Part shown: positions 11,458 to 22,624 of the stretch, one piece after another
Layout of the letters: each line of letters starts with the position of its first letter
Position numbering within the stretch: the stretch's first letter is position 1
NCBI RefSeq assembly: GCF_004011695.2
Contig: NC_082424.1
Span: forward strand, 496,001-560,000
Source of the DNA: Ascochyta rabiei
Lineage: Eukaryota; Ascomycota; Dothideomycetes; Pleosporales; Didymellaceae
Direction of reading: 5' to 3'
DNA length: 64,000 nt
Notes under the pieces: generated by a model
Seen by the model: the letters and a program-made list of their open reading frames with translations, nothing else
What the model was told of the DNA's origin: nothing
The model's database searches: none
Position numbers and translations under genes: made by a program

Positions 11458-14400
11458 CTAGTAAACCTCAAGTACGTAACGGCCCTCATCCTTGAGCGTC
11501 TCAATCGCGCGCCTGCTATCAATCTTCTTAGCATCAGGGTTCTTCATCTTGTGGTCCACCTCGACGGCCTCCTGAAGCACCTCGGTAACGTCGGGCACAG
11601 GCCATGTAGGTCCGCAAAGGTAGAAGCTACCCTCCTTCTCAAGGTACGAGCGACGGATGTCAGTGAGGGTTTGCCTCATGCGGTCCTGGATGTAGATCTT
11701 CTGAGGCTGATCACGCGAAAAAGCGCGACCGAGCAGCGTGATGATGCCGGCATCCTGGTACGCCTCCCACTCCTCACCGTACAGGTACTCTTCACGCTGG
11801 TGACGAGAGCCCATGTACAGAAGAACCTCGCCAATCTCCTCGCCACGCTGCTTCTGGTAGGCACGCTCCTGGACGAAGGCGCGGAAGGGCGCGAGACCGG
11901 TTCCGAGACCAGCCATGATGATGGGCGCGGTGGTCTTGGGCGGGAGCTTCATGACGGAAGGCTTGACGGAGACGGTAACAGGGCTACCGACACGAAGGTT
12001 GTTGAGGTAGCGGGTAGCCTGACCGAAGCGGTCGCGGCCCTTGGGGTCGACCCAGTTGACGGTGACAATGCACAGGGTAACGGAGTTGGGAGTGACGTGC
12101 TGCGAGGAGGCGATCGAGTACTCGCGACGCTTCATAGGGGCGACAATGCGAACAATGTCGTGGAAAGATGGGTGAGCAGACGAGAATTCAAGCAGAAGAT
12201 CCGCGTAAGTGAGGGTGTCGACCTCAGCACGGCGCTTGAACTCGGAAGCACCGTCACCAGTGCACAGAGTCTGGAGAGCCAGCTTCTCCTGCTCATCGCT
12301 GGCAAAGTCACCGAGGTCCTCGTAAAACTTCTTGCCAGGACGACCAAAGATGTCAACGTTCTGGAGCAGTGACTGGTATACAGTGCGGTTGACAAGGACG
12401 TTGGGATCCTCACGGGAAGGTACCTCGACAACCTCATCAGGATCGAGACCGTACCACTTGATGAACTCTTCGACCTCAACCTTGTCGTTCTCAGCGTGAA
12501 TGCCGAGAGCCTCACCGATAGCGTAAGTGACACCAGTGTCACCAAGGTCGAACTCGATGTGGAAGATGTTACGGTCGTAGTTCTGGGGTGTGAGACGACG
12601 CTTCTCCTTGACGGTGACGACAGACGTCTTGACACCCAGCTCAGGACGGAGCACAGTCTGGGTGCCAAACGCTTCCTTAAAAGCAAGGCCCTTAGCGGCG
12701 ATCTGCCAGTTCTTGAGTAGCGTGGGTGGCTCAGACTCTGTACGGTCAAACGGCGCGAAGCTGTTGATGTTGATATCCGCGGGCAGGCGGATGGGCTGAA
12801 CATCCTCTTCGACGGTGGCCCAGGCAGCAGGAACCTCCACCTCCCGGAGAGCGCTCTCCAATTGCTGAACGATCTTTTCGCAAATCTCGTTGGTGCCGTT
12901 AATGGCCGCCAGCTTAGAGATATGCGATGTGAGCAGATCTGGACGAGCAACCTTCAAGAAACCCAACTGGCAAAGGCAGGTAGTCAGTGTAGACTCTTCG
13001 GCAACAGCCTCCGATTGTGTAGGATCCATGATGAACAGCGAAATGTCCTTCTCAACCAGTGCCTTGCGGAAAGCGGGAGAAAGCTTCTTCTCAATATCTT
13101 CATCCTTGACGCCAGGAAGCTGGACGATGATGGAACCGTCAGCCTTGACGCCGTTAAGAACATCGAATGCACCGAGAATGGAAACATCGCCGATGGCAGC
13201 AACATCGGCTTGCTCGACGGCGTAGGGCGCCTCAATAGTGTAGTCGGCGTTGCGGATGTCGACACGAGTGACGCCGCCGCAGACGAGGTTGTCGTGGCCC
13301 TCGCGGACAAAGACGTTTTTGGAAGAGTCAGAAGACAGGAGCTTGCCAACGACAGCAGGTGCGGTGGCAGCAGGGGACTCGTCGAGATCCCAGAAGGTGT
13401 ACTGCTTGACGTCGGCAGTGTTGAGGATGTCGACATACGAGCGCGACTCCTCGCCTTCCCTCTTCTCACTGTAGATCTGGCGGAAAACGTCGAGAACGTT
13501 GCTGGGTGTCCAGACCTGCTCGCGGGAGTACTTGATGTCAGAAACCTCAACATTCCTGTCGAAGGCAAACTGGGTGGCGGCCAGAACATCTGAGTAGAGT
13601 CGAGAGTATTCTGCAGCATCGAAGACGGCAGCCTCGTCCTTGACCTGGCCGAGGACGGCAACGCGCTGGGCGCTCTTGGGGAGCACCTCGAGGAAAGCCT
13701 CCTCAACGAAGGGCCTGTAGACACGGACGTTGATAACACCAACCTTGTCGCCATCCTTGGACAGAGCGTTGGCGACCTGAGCAGACAAAGAGGCCTCGAC
13801 GGTACCGAAGACAACAAGGACACTCTCGGGCTCCTCATGGCCGTAGTAGTCGAACAGCCTGTAGTCCTCACCGAACTCGTCGTTGAAAGCCTGGAGCAGG
13901 CGAACAAGGCGACCGGCGTTATCCGAGTGCTTCTTGTCGACTTCAGAAACGGCCTTCAGAACAGCCTGGTAGCTGTTGTGCAGCCTGCTCTGGTCTAGGG
14001 TGTCTACCAGCCTGGCGGTCTCGCGACCAACGCTGATTCCATCGTATGTGTGGATAGTAGGAATGACGCTCGAGAGGAGGGTGGCAAAGAGAGCCATATG
14101 CTGAGTCTCGAAGACGGAGGGGCTGCAGACAAGACCGAGGCCAAGATCCTCAGCAAGGGTGAGAGAGGAGACATAGTCGGTAACAAGGCCGGCGTTGGAG
14201 TTGGCGGAGTAGTCGACGGCGGCGATGTGAGCAGTGACGGGGTTAGCGACCGAGTAAAGGAGCGACAGCTGGTCGAGTGCTGGGCGGAGATAGTTCAAGG
14301 TCGAGGAAGAGGCGACTATCGATTGAGGGATGTGGCGCTTCGCGAGGTCGAAGTCCTTGGAGAATAGGTATCCAAGCGCGATTGCGCCAGCACCGGTTCT

Positions 14401-14700
14401 TGTCTCCAGCGAGGAGACGCCTGTCTGGTATCCAAAGGCATTCTTCTCGCCCTGCTTCTGCCAGTTCTTGATCGCCACATCCAGGTCGAACGACTCAGCA
14501 GAGTATGCGAAGATCTTGTCAGACAAGGCGTAAGCAACCTGCTGAACGAGTGTCTGAGCAGTCAAGTAGGTAGGCCCGCTGATCGATCCAAGGGACAATT
14601 CCTCTCCAAAAGGCAAGCTGGAAGACTTCTTGGTGAAGACCTTCGGTGACTCTTTCTGCTCGGCGCCAGGGCCAGCGGACTGTGTCTGCTGGAAATGCAT
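11458..14700 (-). CDS. MET10: Sulfite reductase [NADPH] flavoprotein alpha subunit
   Basis: Transfers electrons from NADPH through FAD to the sulfite reductase beta subunit, which makes sulfide for cysteine and methionine in the cytosol. An uninterrupted frame of 1080 residues begins at the ATG at 14700; the reading frame extends 8 codons upstream only from a TTG. The N-terminal half resembles the pyruvate:ferredoxin-oxidoreductase-like region seen in fungal Met10, in place of the flavodoxin domain of bacterial CysJ. The C-terminal half is a ferredoxin-reductase module: R-R-E-Y-S-I-A-S-S for FAD (near residue 857), G-T-G-L-A-P-F-R-A-F for the NADPH site (near 932), Y-M-G-S-R-H-Q-R-E-E-Y-L and Y-L-C-G-P-T-W near the end. 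Length matches fungal orthologues (about 1030-1090). Confidence 0.95.
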   Translation of the reverse strand: MHFQQTQSAGPGAEQKESPKVFTKKSSSLPFGEELSLGSISGPTYLTAQTLVQQVAYALSDKIFAYSAESFDLDVAIKNWQKQGEKNAFGYQTGVSSLETRTGAGAIALGYLFSKDFDLAKRHIPQSIVASSSTLNYLRPALDQLSLLYSVANPVTAHIAAVDYSANSNAGLVTDYVSSLTLAEDLGLGLVCSPSVFETQHMALFATLLSSVIPTIHTYDGISVGRETARLVDTLDQSRLHNSYQAVLKAVSEVDKKHSDNAGRLVRLLQAFNDEFGEDYRLFDYYGHEEPESVLVVFGTVEASLSAQVANALSKDGDKVGVINVRVYRPFVEEAFLEVLPKSAQRVAVLGQVKDEAAVFDAAEYSRLYSDVLAATQFAFDRNVEVSDIKYSREQVWTPSNVLDVFRQIYSEKREGEESRSYVDILNTADVKQYTFWDLDESPAATAPAVVGKLLSSDSSKNVFVREGHDNLVCGGVTRVDIRNADYTIEAPYAVEQADVAAIGDVSILGAFDVLNGVKADGSIIVQLPGVKDEDIEKKLSPAFRKALVEKDISLFIMDPTQSEAVAEESTLTTCLCQLGFLKVARPDLLTSHISKLAAINGTNEICEKIVQQLESALREVEVPAAWATVEEDVQPIRLPADININSFAPFDRTESEPPTLLKNWQIAAKGLAFKEAFGTQTVLRPELGVKTSVVTVKEKRRLTPQNYDRNIFHIEFDLGDTGVTYAIGEALGIHAENDKVEVEEFIKWYGLDPDEVVEVPSREDPNVLVNRTVYQSLLQNVDIFGRPGKKFYEDLGDFASDEQEKLALQTLCTGDGASEFKRRAEVDTLTYADLLLEFSSAHPSFHDIVRIVAPMKRREYSIASSQHVTPNSVTLCIVTVNWVDPKGRDRFGQATRYLNNLRVGSPVTVSVKPSVMKLPPKTTAPIIMAGLGTGLAPFRAFVQERAYQKQRGEEIGEVLLYMGSRHQREEYLYGEEWEAYQDAGIITLLGRAFSRDQPQKIYIQDRMRQTLTDIRRSYLEKEGSFYLCGPTWPVPDVTEVLQEAVEVDHKMKNPDAKKIDSRRAIETLKDEGRYVLEVY

Positions 14701-15455
14701 CGTGAGGGTGTATGTGTGCCTCAACGGAATGATCTATTAAAAGATCTGTGAGACTCCCTCTGAAGGTATGAGAGAAGCCGGCGCAATCTCTCCTCGACGT
14801 TTCAACGGGGCGAGATGTGGGTGAAGGAGGAATGCTGAACCCACGCCTCTATATCGCGAACGCGCCGACATCCAGCGACATCGGCAGATGTCCAACCGAG
14901 GGGATCTATGAACGTGTAATTGATTGCTGGCAGCATGATTGGCGGCTTTGTGAGCGTCTCTCGGGCGATAGACCTTCAAGCGCGGCCTGTCGCGTTGTCG
15001 CAACCAAAAAATACTTTAGTGCATATGGCGTGCTCGCACGCCTCCGCCGCTCCTTCGCCAAGACTTCGGTAATTGCGGGGAAGGCACGGGTCTCGGAGAT
15101 CTGATAACGAATGGTGGAGCCGCAAAACGCTTGACGTCTGTACGCATCTCGCCATCCAGCAACAGCATTATCATGTGGTTTATCTGCGTACAAGAAGCTG
15201 ACACACATGTCAGCTCTGGAGAAAATCGCATCCTTGCCTCCGCCAATGACCTGCAACGTCCAGCAACAACAATCTAGTTCTGGTTCACAACCTTCTGGCG
15301 GCCTTCGAGGATGTGCCTGTCGCCTGGATGCGTCAAAATAAGAGTTGTCGAAGGCCTGTAGAGTATTCAAGCCGAATGAAAGCGTTCAAGGACTGCGATG
15401 AGGTTGTTTGTGAACAAGGCAGATCCTGAAAGAGGCGAGAATCGGGGGTCTGCTG
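14701..15455. other. Intergenic, MET10 promoter region
   Basis: Contains the MET10 5' region. No gene is recognised. Overlapping frames on both strands between 14737 and 15370 lack family signals. Confidence 0.5.
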
Positions 15456-15845
15456 ATGACCATTGGGTATCGAGAGGTATATTGGAACGGTGTCGAAAGT
15501 CGCGACGAACTCTTTATCGGAGTACGCCTGTCAGCAGAAGTCGAACGAGCTGCGTTCCAGGTACTATTGGCCAGCATCGTTCCAATGGACCCCAAAGACA
15601 TACCAACTAAGGTACCCCGGTTGTCCTACAAGGAACCTGACATCCCAGGCTCGTTTCCTGTTGACGAGGATGAGGAGGACAAAGACATGCACAGATTTAA
15701 CGATGCTAGTCGCGCCCCTGATCATGGAGACGCCACTGGCTTGATCACCAATGATGGCGACGCAAACGTCCCTGAGGAGGAGAAAAGCACTCCTTCCGAT
15801 ACCAGCCACAACCAAAATGTAACCCACAAGACTACCGTTCCGTAG
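15456..15845 (+). CDS. Possible small hypothetical protein
   Basis: ATG at 15456 opens 129 codons ending at TAG 15845. The first 75 residues look protein-like, with D-E-L-F-I-G-V-R-L, then F-Q-V-L-L-A-S-I-V-P and D-I-P-T-K-V-P-R-L, and an acidic D-E-D-E-E-D-K-D run. The rest is polar. It could be a short gene or the last exon of a broken one. I recognise no family, and shadow frames overlap it. Confidence 0.3.
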   Translation: MTIGYREVYWNGVESRDELFIGVRLSAEVERAAFQVLLASIVPMDPKDIPTKVPRLSYKEPDIPGSFPVDEDEEDKDMHRFNDASRAPDHGDATGLITNDGDANVPEEEKSTPSDTSHNQNVTHKTTVP

Positions 15846-16053
15846 ACGGAGTCTTTTGTTCTTTTCAGAGGGTACTATTTCGTTTGTTGGAGCAATGGGT
15901 TTTGTCATAACTGGAGAATACTGTCGTTGTCTCGGAATATTGTCAGTGCTCCACCACTCAAGCTTGTAAACTGTCATCACTCCGCACCAACGTAATTATA
16001 CACCAGCATATCTGCATCTCAATTCTTCATCTAATATGCGTCTCTCCACGACT

Positions 16054-17954
16054 TCAAAGAGTAACAACACTTGCTTCAAGCACTCCTTCAGGCCCAATTA
16101 GCGCCCTCGCAACATCCTCGCCCACCGGCCTATCAACACCCAGAATCATAAGCGCCTCATTACTCTTCTTCCCGCCCTCAGCCCCTTCTACGCCTTCCTC
16201 GTCAAACTCATCATCTAGCGGTGCGACGTTCATGAAGTTGATATTCACCCCCGCCTTCCCCAGCAAGTTTCCCACAAACCCAATCTTCCCGCAACTATCG
16301 AAATTGCGACATATCAGCAGCGTGCCTCTGGGCACAAACTCGCCTTTAAACCTATCCAAGCGCGAGATGAACGGTTTATTACCGCTCACAAATCCCTGGA
16401 TGACTTGGTCCTGCTCCAGTAAAGGCTGGGAAGTGGACTGATGGGTGTCCACCCTCGTGAGATTCAGAGTGCGGCTCGCTGATGGACTCGTAGCGCGACT
16501 TCCGGATCTTGCAGCGGATGTGGACCGACTTGCACGGGCACGTAGGGTGATGAACGACGAGTATGGTTTATCGTCTACATTTTCTCTGCTGCGCTGCTCG
16601 TTGATAAGGATACCTCTCTCTTTGGCGAGGTGCTCGGCATTCACGATGTTGATGTTCAGACCATCACTGCTGGTGATTGGGGTAAGGAGACCTTTGACCA
16701 GCGCGGCAAAGAGGGGCTTGGTCGTGTTAAGGCTTGCGAGTTTGCCTTCGTATGTTAGGTCGAAGGTCGTACGGAAAGATTTAATGTTAGTGGAAGAATA
16801 GTGCTGGGTGTACAAAGAGCCCATCTTCTCGACTAGGCTGACGAAAGGTTGCAGCGTGCGGTATTCGTCTGGCATGATCAACGGTGCATTGACGGCTGAG
16901 CGGGGTAGTTCACCGCTGAGAATGAGTACGACTTGTTCGCAAACATCAATCGAGACATTTTCCTGGGCTTCCTTGGTTGAGGCGCCGAGGTGGGGGGTCG
17001 CAACAACCTTTGGGTGCGCAATCAGTTTGCTTGCTGACGAGTCAGGTTTGGGTGGCTCCGAGGTGAAGACGTCGATGCCTGCGCCTGCAATGATCCCGCC
17101 GTCCAACGCTTCTACGAGGGCGTCTTCATCGATCATGCCGCCCCGAGCAACGTTCAAGATGCGAGCTGTAGGCTTCATTGTAGCTAGTTCAGCTTTGCCG
17201 ATCATGCCCTTAGTAGAGGCAATGAGCGGAGTATGCAATGTCAGGAAATCAGCTTCTTGAAGCAGCTCAGCCAAGCTGGATCTTAAGGTAACTGAAGCCG
17301 CTGCTGCCAGATTTGGGTTTACGTATGGATCGTAGGCTATCAGTCGCATGCCGAGACCGTTGGCGATTCGAGCTACAGTCAGACCGACTATTTTCAGTTA
17401 GTTTCGAATATGTTCGTAGGTTGTGTCGATATTACCTTTGCCCAAGCCGACGATAGCGAGCGTCTTGCCCTTTGCTTCGACACCGGTCAAGCGACTGCGT
17501 TCCCATTTGCCCTTCTTGATACTCTGCGATGCATCACCAATGTTGCGAGCCACAGCCATGAGTACTATTCAAGTCAGTGGATGCAGAGACTTGGTTCTTA
17601 TAAAAACCCACGCGCGATGGTATGCTCGGCTGCGGCATTGATATTGCCGGATGGGGAGTTCACGACAATGATGCCATGGGTTGTGGCGCTCTGGACATCG
17701 ACATTGTCCACACCGACACCGGCACGAGCAACAACCTTGAGGTTTTTGGCTGCATTGAGAAGATCGGCTGTCACTTGAGTCTCAGAACGGACAATGAGAG
17801 CTTCATAGCCGCCAATGATATTCTTTAGCTCATCAGGACTCAAGCCCTTCTTCTCATGTACCTCGAACTGATCTTGCAACAGTGCTAGGCCGTCAGCTGA
17901 TACTTTCTCTGGTATGAGAACTTTAGGCTTTGTGTGAACGGCCAGGATTGCCAT
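16054..17954 (-). CDS. SER3: D-3-phosphoglycerate dehydrogenase
   Basis: Oxidises 3-phosphoglycerate to 3-phosphohydroxypyruvate, the first step of serine synthesis. Exons 17954-17612, 17564-17436 and 17387-16054, with 47- and 48-bp introns, encode 601 residues, normal for the long fungal/type I enzyme. The first splice joins the helix after A-E-H-T-I-A to L-L-M-A-V-A-R-N; the second completes the Rossmann motif G-L-G-K-V-G. Active-site elements are visible: N-V-A-R-G-G-M-I (catalytic Arg), a T-S-E-P-P-K turn with the conserved Glu, and P-H-L-G-A-S-T (catalytic His). The C-terminal ACT-like regulatory domain ends in D-R-P-V-G-E-D-V. A Ser/Arg-rich insert of about 45 residues precedes it and looks disordered. 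The gene lies in tandem with GLO1. Confidence 0.93.
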
Positions 17955-18449
17955 AGTGATTGTGGGGCTTTTGTAGAAAAGTGTTGGTGTTAAGAAGAGG
18001 GGTCAACTCTGGAGTGTACCAGGGGACATTCGTCTTTTTAGCTGCACGTCAAGCTACACGGAAGATTGACGCACCGCTACCGGACAGCTTCTGTTCGAGT
18101 TTGTTGTGCACTGCATCAGCTGCGCTGTAAACAAGATGTAGCCCAATGCAGCTAACGAGCCTACCCCGCCCCCGCACGAATGCGCCACAACCAGATGCAG
18201 GGGGTTGGGGGGTAGCAACGAGGGTCAGTGTTCGACAAGCAGCACATTGAATGGGGCTCAAATGTCTTAAGAGTTATTGCTGATATTTGGAGAACGATGT
18301 GTTCGTAAGGGTCTATCTTCGACAGACTTGTCCGTATTGTCGATACACGCATCTCATCCAGAGCGTCAGGCCGTACACAATGTGGCCTGCACTAATTGAG
18401 TGTCGATCGCTTGTTGTGTGCTGCACGCGCGGATATGTGACATTGCTGT
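17955..18449. other. Intergenic, SER3 upstream / GLO1 downstream
   Basis: 495 bp holding the SER3 promoter and the GLO1 3' end. No further gene seen. Confidence 0.5.
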
Positions 18450-19582
18450 TTACCAATTGCTTCGTGTCTTCAGCTTCTCATTCTGCACAACCTCGATCCA
18501 GTAGTTGTCGGGATCTGTGCACGACATTAGTTTCGCTCCGTGTAAACAGCTGAGGAATTACTCACCTAACACGAAGGCAATGTTCTTCATTCTGCCGTCG
18601 GTGAGCCTCTTCTTCCAGTTCACGCCCTTTTCCTCGAAGCGCGCGCATGCAGCATCGAGGTCATCGACTGTAATGCAGATGTGCCCGAAGCCCTGAGGCT
18701 CGTCGTTGCCATTGTGATACTTGAAGTCGGCGTCTTTCTCGGTACCATAGTTCCACGTCAGCTCGAGCAAGCCCTCGCTGTCTGCTACCGGGTTGACACC
18801 GTTCGCGGTCTGTTCCGGAGCGTCTGCACCGTAACCGAGGAAGTACAGATTGAAGCCTGCGTTGGGGCTTTCTGAGGTACGCTTCAGCTTCATACCCATG
18901 ATGTCCTTGTAGAAGTTGAGCGAGACATCCTTATCTTTGACACGCAGCATGGTGTGGTTCTGGGAATTGTTAGCAACATCCTGTAATAAACGGAAGTGTA
19001 CATGCCATGCGGTATGTGGCAGTGTCGGTGTGCTTGACGTTCTCAGTCTCCTCCAAGGGCTTCTGTCCAATCACCTCAACCCAGTAGCCATCAGGGTCCA
19101 GTACGAAAGCGATGTGCCTCATACGCCCGTCTGTGAGCTTCTTCTGGAACTTGTAGCCGGCATCCTCGAGACGCTGGCAGGCAGCCTGGAGATTGTCGAC
19201 TGATACACAAAGATGACCGAAACCCTTGTATGGATCTGTGTTGCCGTTGGTGATCTTGTAGTTCGGATCGTCCTCGGTACCGTAGTTGTGTGTAAGCTCG
19301 ACGATGCCCTCACGGTCGGTCCAATGGTTGCCGTGAGAAACAGCCTTCGGGCTGTCGTATGCGAGGAAGTAAAGGTCGAACTTATTGTCAGGATTTGGCA
19401 GCTTGTTTATCAGCTTCATGCCCAGAAACTCGTAAAATTCGACGCTACGCTTAGGATCTTTGATGCGAAGCCTGTAAAGTGGGTAAGTCGATATCTCCGC
19501 AGCCAATGGCTGATGCAGAGGGCAGCCATGGAGGTGCTCACATCGAGTGGTTGAGCTTGTAGCTTGTTGGATCGGTAGCCAT
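18450..19582 (-). CDS. GLO1: Lactoylglutathione lyase (glyoxalase I), two-domain
   Basis: Converts the methylglyoxal-glutathione hemithioacetal to S-lactoylglutathione. Exons 19582-19542, 19471-19006, 18959-18566 and 18514-18450 give 321 residues, like yeast Glo1 (326). The monomer carries two tandem glyoxalase domains. Each has an L-R-(I/V)-K-D start, a Gly-(I/L)-(V/L)-E-L-T metal-ligand strand, a G-F-G-H-(L/I)-C strand with a ligand His, and a closing Y-W-(V/I)-E-V strand with a ligand Glu. Introns are 70, 46 and 51 bp. The second intron (19005-18960) joins Y-R-M to N-H-T-M only if its donor is GC (ATG/GCATGT), so it is a non-canonical GC-AG intron. The start M-A-T-D-P-T lies 41 nt before the first intron. 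Confidence 0.95.
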
Positions 19583-20342
19583 GGTTGCTAGGGTTCGGAA
19601 AATATGGTGCGGCTTGCTGTTGATTCGAAAACTCTGTGCTGCAAAAGGTACAGATACTTTATGCGATCTCAGAAGTGTTTGTCGTAAGAACAGCATTAAT
19701 TGCACAGAGTAGCAAGCGGAGGGGCGTTATGCGCTTCAGATGTCCGAAAAGTTATGACGTCCTCATCCAATCAGTAAGTGCAGACTACCCCACCAAGTCG
19801 GCCTTCCCTCGGATCCTGCCATGACCGCATTGCGCATTAGCCCGAACAGTCGTTCATCGTAATATCATTAAACGAGGCGTGTGGTATCAAGCCTAAGCAT
19901 CGCAATTGCACGCTGCATCATCGACAATATGCAACGCCCTGTGCAGAGCAAGTAGCCGAGGCCTCGAGGCGATGTTCCAATCAATGTCCCTTGCACGTGA
20001 CCTGGCAAATTAGCAGCTTGGCCCCAGCTCCTTCCAACCAAGATTGTGGCTGGTCGCTGCATCTTGGACATCATGCCTTTCGTTGTGATATGAACTCCTG
20101 CCGCAGTTGCTTTCACTCACCTGCTTGCTACTGCGTTTCCCTTCAGTCTCGACTCACCCGAAAGAAGTTGCCGCGTGCGCGTCGATAACCGTGGTTGAGA
20201 GGCAGCACTTTCTAATCAGGTACGTGACCTGATTTGTTACCACAACATCCAAGCTACATGCACCACACGAGGGGCGCCGCACTGCCTCCGAGACATTTCT
20301 ATCGCTATACATTTCGTATCGTATTTCTCATTCGTTTTCGCA
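19583..20342. other. Divergent promoter region, GLO1 and LAMTOR2-like gene
   Basis: 760 bp between the diverging starts at 19582 (-) and 20343 (+). No gene recognised; the frames present overlap on both strands. Confidence 0.5.
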
Positions 20343-22624
20343 ATGTCCGAACAGCAAATTTCTGGAATGCGTGTATCCGCGCGTCTGCAGCTTCTAACTA
20401 TGCAGACACAGCGCGACGGCCCGATGATAGACATCATCAAGGTGAGCGAGTGGCTCACCAAAAATGTCAACGAGAAGCTCTACCCACGGTTACTGTAAGT
20501 GCCATGATATTGTGATCCAAGGTTCTTACTGATAGATGCAGCTTGATGTCACCCAATGGCAACCTGCTCGCCTACTCAACCCCAGTTAACATCAAGGAAC
20601 TTCGCGACCAAGCAGCACTAATCTCAGCGGCGTGGAAGGAGCAGTGCCTTGGTCGACAAACGCATTCTACACCAGATCCGCGCAAAGACTCCGCAAGAGA
20701 CGATGCAGAGGCAGCACACCAGAGCGGCTTGAAGCCCGCCCTTGAGACACTCACTATCGAGGCAGAATACTGCAATATACTCATTCGATCACTACAGCCG
20801 GAACTTCTGTTTGTCTTGATCGGTGAGCTGCCACCAAATAAATCACAGCAGTTCAAGATTACCGCCGAGGGCAATGGTGATGCACGGTATCCCGCGCTGG
20901 AGGGATCTGACACGCGACCCAAAACGCCAACAGTCCCACAGAATGCTGCTGGTAAGCTCAAAGCTCCCTCGGTACTCAGCTCAATGAGCCAGCGAGAAAA
21001 AGACATCAATCTTGGCATTCTGCACATTCAACGCAAGAGACTCGACGCCTTGACCGAGTACATACAGCGTGACTTCAAGGACAGCGGCTTTGTCATGCCA
21101 GCAGATTGGGCGCTCCAGTAGCCTTGGACAGACTCGAACTTCCCGTCTGAGATCTTGTTCGGCAATACTATCTCATTTCCCAGGCCTAACGAGACTCAGC
21201 GGCACCGATCACGTAGGTCCGAGGACATCTCTCCCACCAGAATTGGGCCGGCGTTGAGTAAGGGTGGGTCTGTGTATGGAGAGCAAGGCGGAAATGCTTG
21301 CAAGGAACAGCTTGAGCGTGCTCATGAGAGCGAGGATGTACCTAGGCGGAAGAAGCAGAATGTGAGCGGCTTCATCCTGGCTTCCCAAATGGCAGACATG
21401 CGACTACCTCCAGACGAATACTTCCCGTCACGGCCTTTGACGGCCAAAACAAACCACAGAAACGTGCACCAATACTTCCCCGTCGATACATCTGGCCCGG
21501 GAAGTGACGAGTCGTCGTCCTTCTTATCCCAGACCAGCGAAAATGCGAGCGAGAAAGAGAGAATCAGGCGTGCCTCTACCAGATCAATTCGTTTCGAAGA
21601 CGAGCAAGGCGTTCTCCAAAAGATGTACTCTACATTCGTGCGCAAACTTACGTTCAAAAGCGGACTTCCACTCAAACCTGCCTTGAAGGGCAAAGAGAAA
21701 GCTGTGCCTGATGAGCATGTCTTACCCAACAACAGTTCCAACGATAGTTTTGACGTAGGAGGCGAAGTCAAGGTCGCAACCATTCCTCGCCCTAAGATTC
21801 AGGATGGCAGTCCACCTCAAGGGCCATTGAGCCCTGGGGTTGGGCCTGCACCCAAGAGCACGCCGGTCTCCAAGGGAGAGAGCAAAACCGAGAATAAAGT
21901 TAGCGGGCCTGAGGTCGCCGATGGTAGCCAGTCACAATGGACGTCAGTCTTTGAGGACACGCCAGCAATCATAGCCAAGCCAACACACAAAGGCAAAGGC
22001 AAGGGCAAGGCCGTATCGGCAGAGGATGCGCCAGAGAATGTCGGGGCACAGACAGACGGACCTGCGTCTGATGACGACTGCGCGATCGAAGACTCGTCGA
22101 CTGATCAAAAAGCACACCAGTCCAAGGCTTCGGCAATCATTCGCTCGCGCACGCCAAGTCTAGAGCGACTGCAAGACCGCAGCGATCGGGCAACGAGCGG
22201 CACGCCTTGGGGAGTGCTCAGAACAGAATCACCGGAACGCCAGCCAGCGCGATATGCGCATCCGGGCACACAAGATCGCACGTTTCCCATCCAGCCACTG
22301 CCTCCAGTACAGCCCTTTACAGGTCGGTCGGACTTCACCATTAGGCACTTCCCTACGGCGGCAACAGGCTCCTCTGTGGCAGGACCGTCCTCATCAAGGG
22401 TCCCAACAGTAGGAGTGGCAACCCCCATGTCAACAAGATACCACGTGTTAGTCGGCAAGCGCCTCGTGCAGAAGAGTGTCAAGAGCCAGCTCGGTATAAA
22501 AGAGATTCCGAGTCCAGCAATTCGTCCAACCAAAAGTCTGATAGACACAGCAATTGGCTTTCTCTACAGCGACAAGGACCGGAGGAATCCAAGCGAAGAG
22601 CACGAAGACAGCAGTCTTGATTGA
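20343..22624 (+). CDS. Roadblock/LC7 (LAMTOR2/Ego3-like) protein with long disordered tail
   Basis: Exons 20343-20494, 20542-21117 and 21184-22624 (introns 47 and 66 bp) encode 722 residues. Residues 9-115 form a Roadblock-type domain: R-L-Q-L-L-T-M-Q-T-Q at the first helix, then R-L-L-L-M-S-P-N-G-N-L-L-A-Y strands and L-I-S-A-A-W-K. This is typical of the fungal relatives of Ragulator/EGO subunits that anchor Rag GTPases on the vacuole for TORC1 signalling (role inferred from family). A second conserved block, Q-R-E-K-D-I-N-L-G-I-L-H-I-Q, ends the domain region near residue 236. If the 66-bp second intron is retained, TAG at 21119 ends a 243-residue protein; if it is removed, about 480 further polar residues follow. 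The intron has donor GTAGCC and a strong TTTCCCAG acceptor, and coding resumes in phase. The tail is Ser/Pro/Lys-rich with no recognised domain. Confidence 0.7.

Noticed and set aside
11551..12372. 273-codon open frame on the + strand inside MET10
   Set aside because: Antisense shadow of the MET10 coding sequence; its composition mirrors codon bias of the real gene.
11458..17954. MET10 and SER3 as a sulfur/serine metabolic cluster
   Set aside because: Only two functionally related genes, on the same strand by chance, with an unrelated neighbour set and no shared regulator evident.
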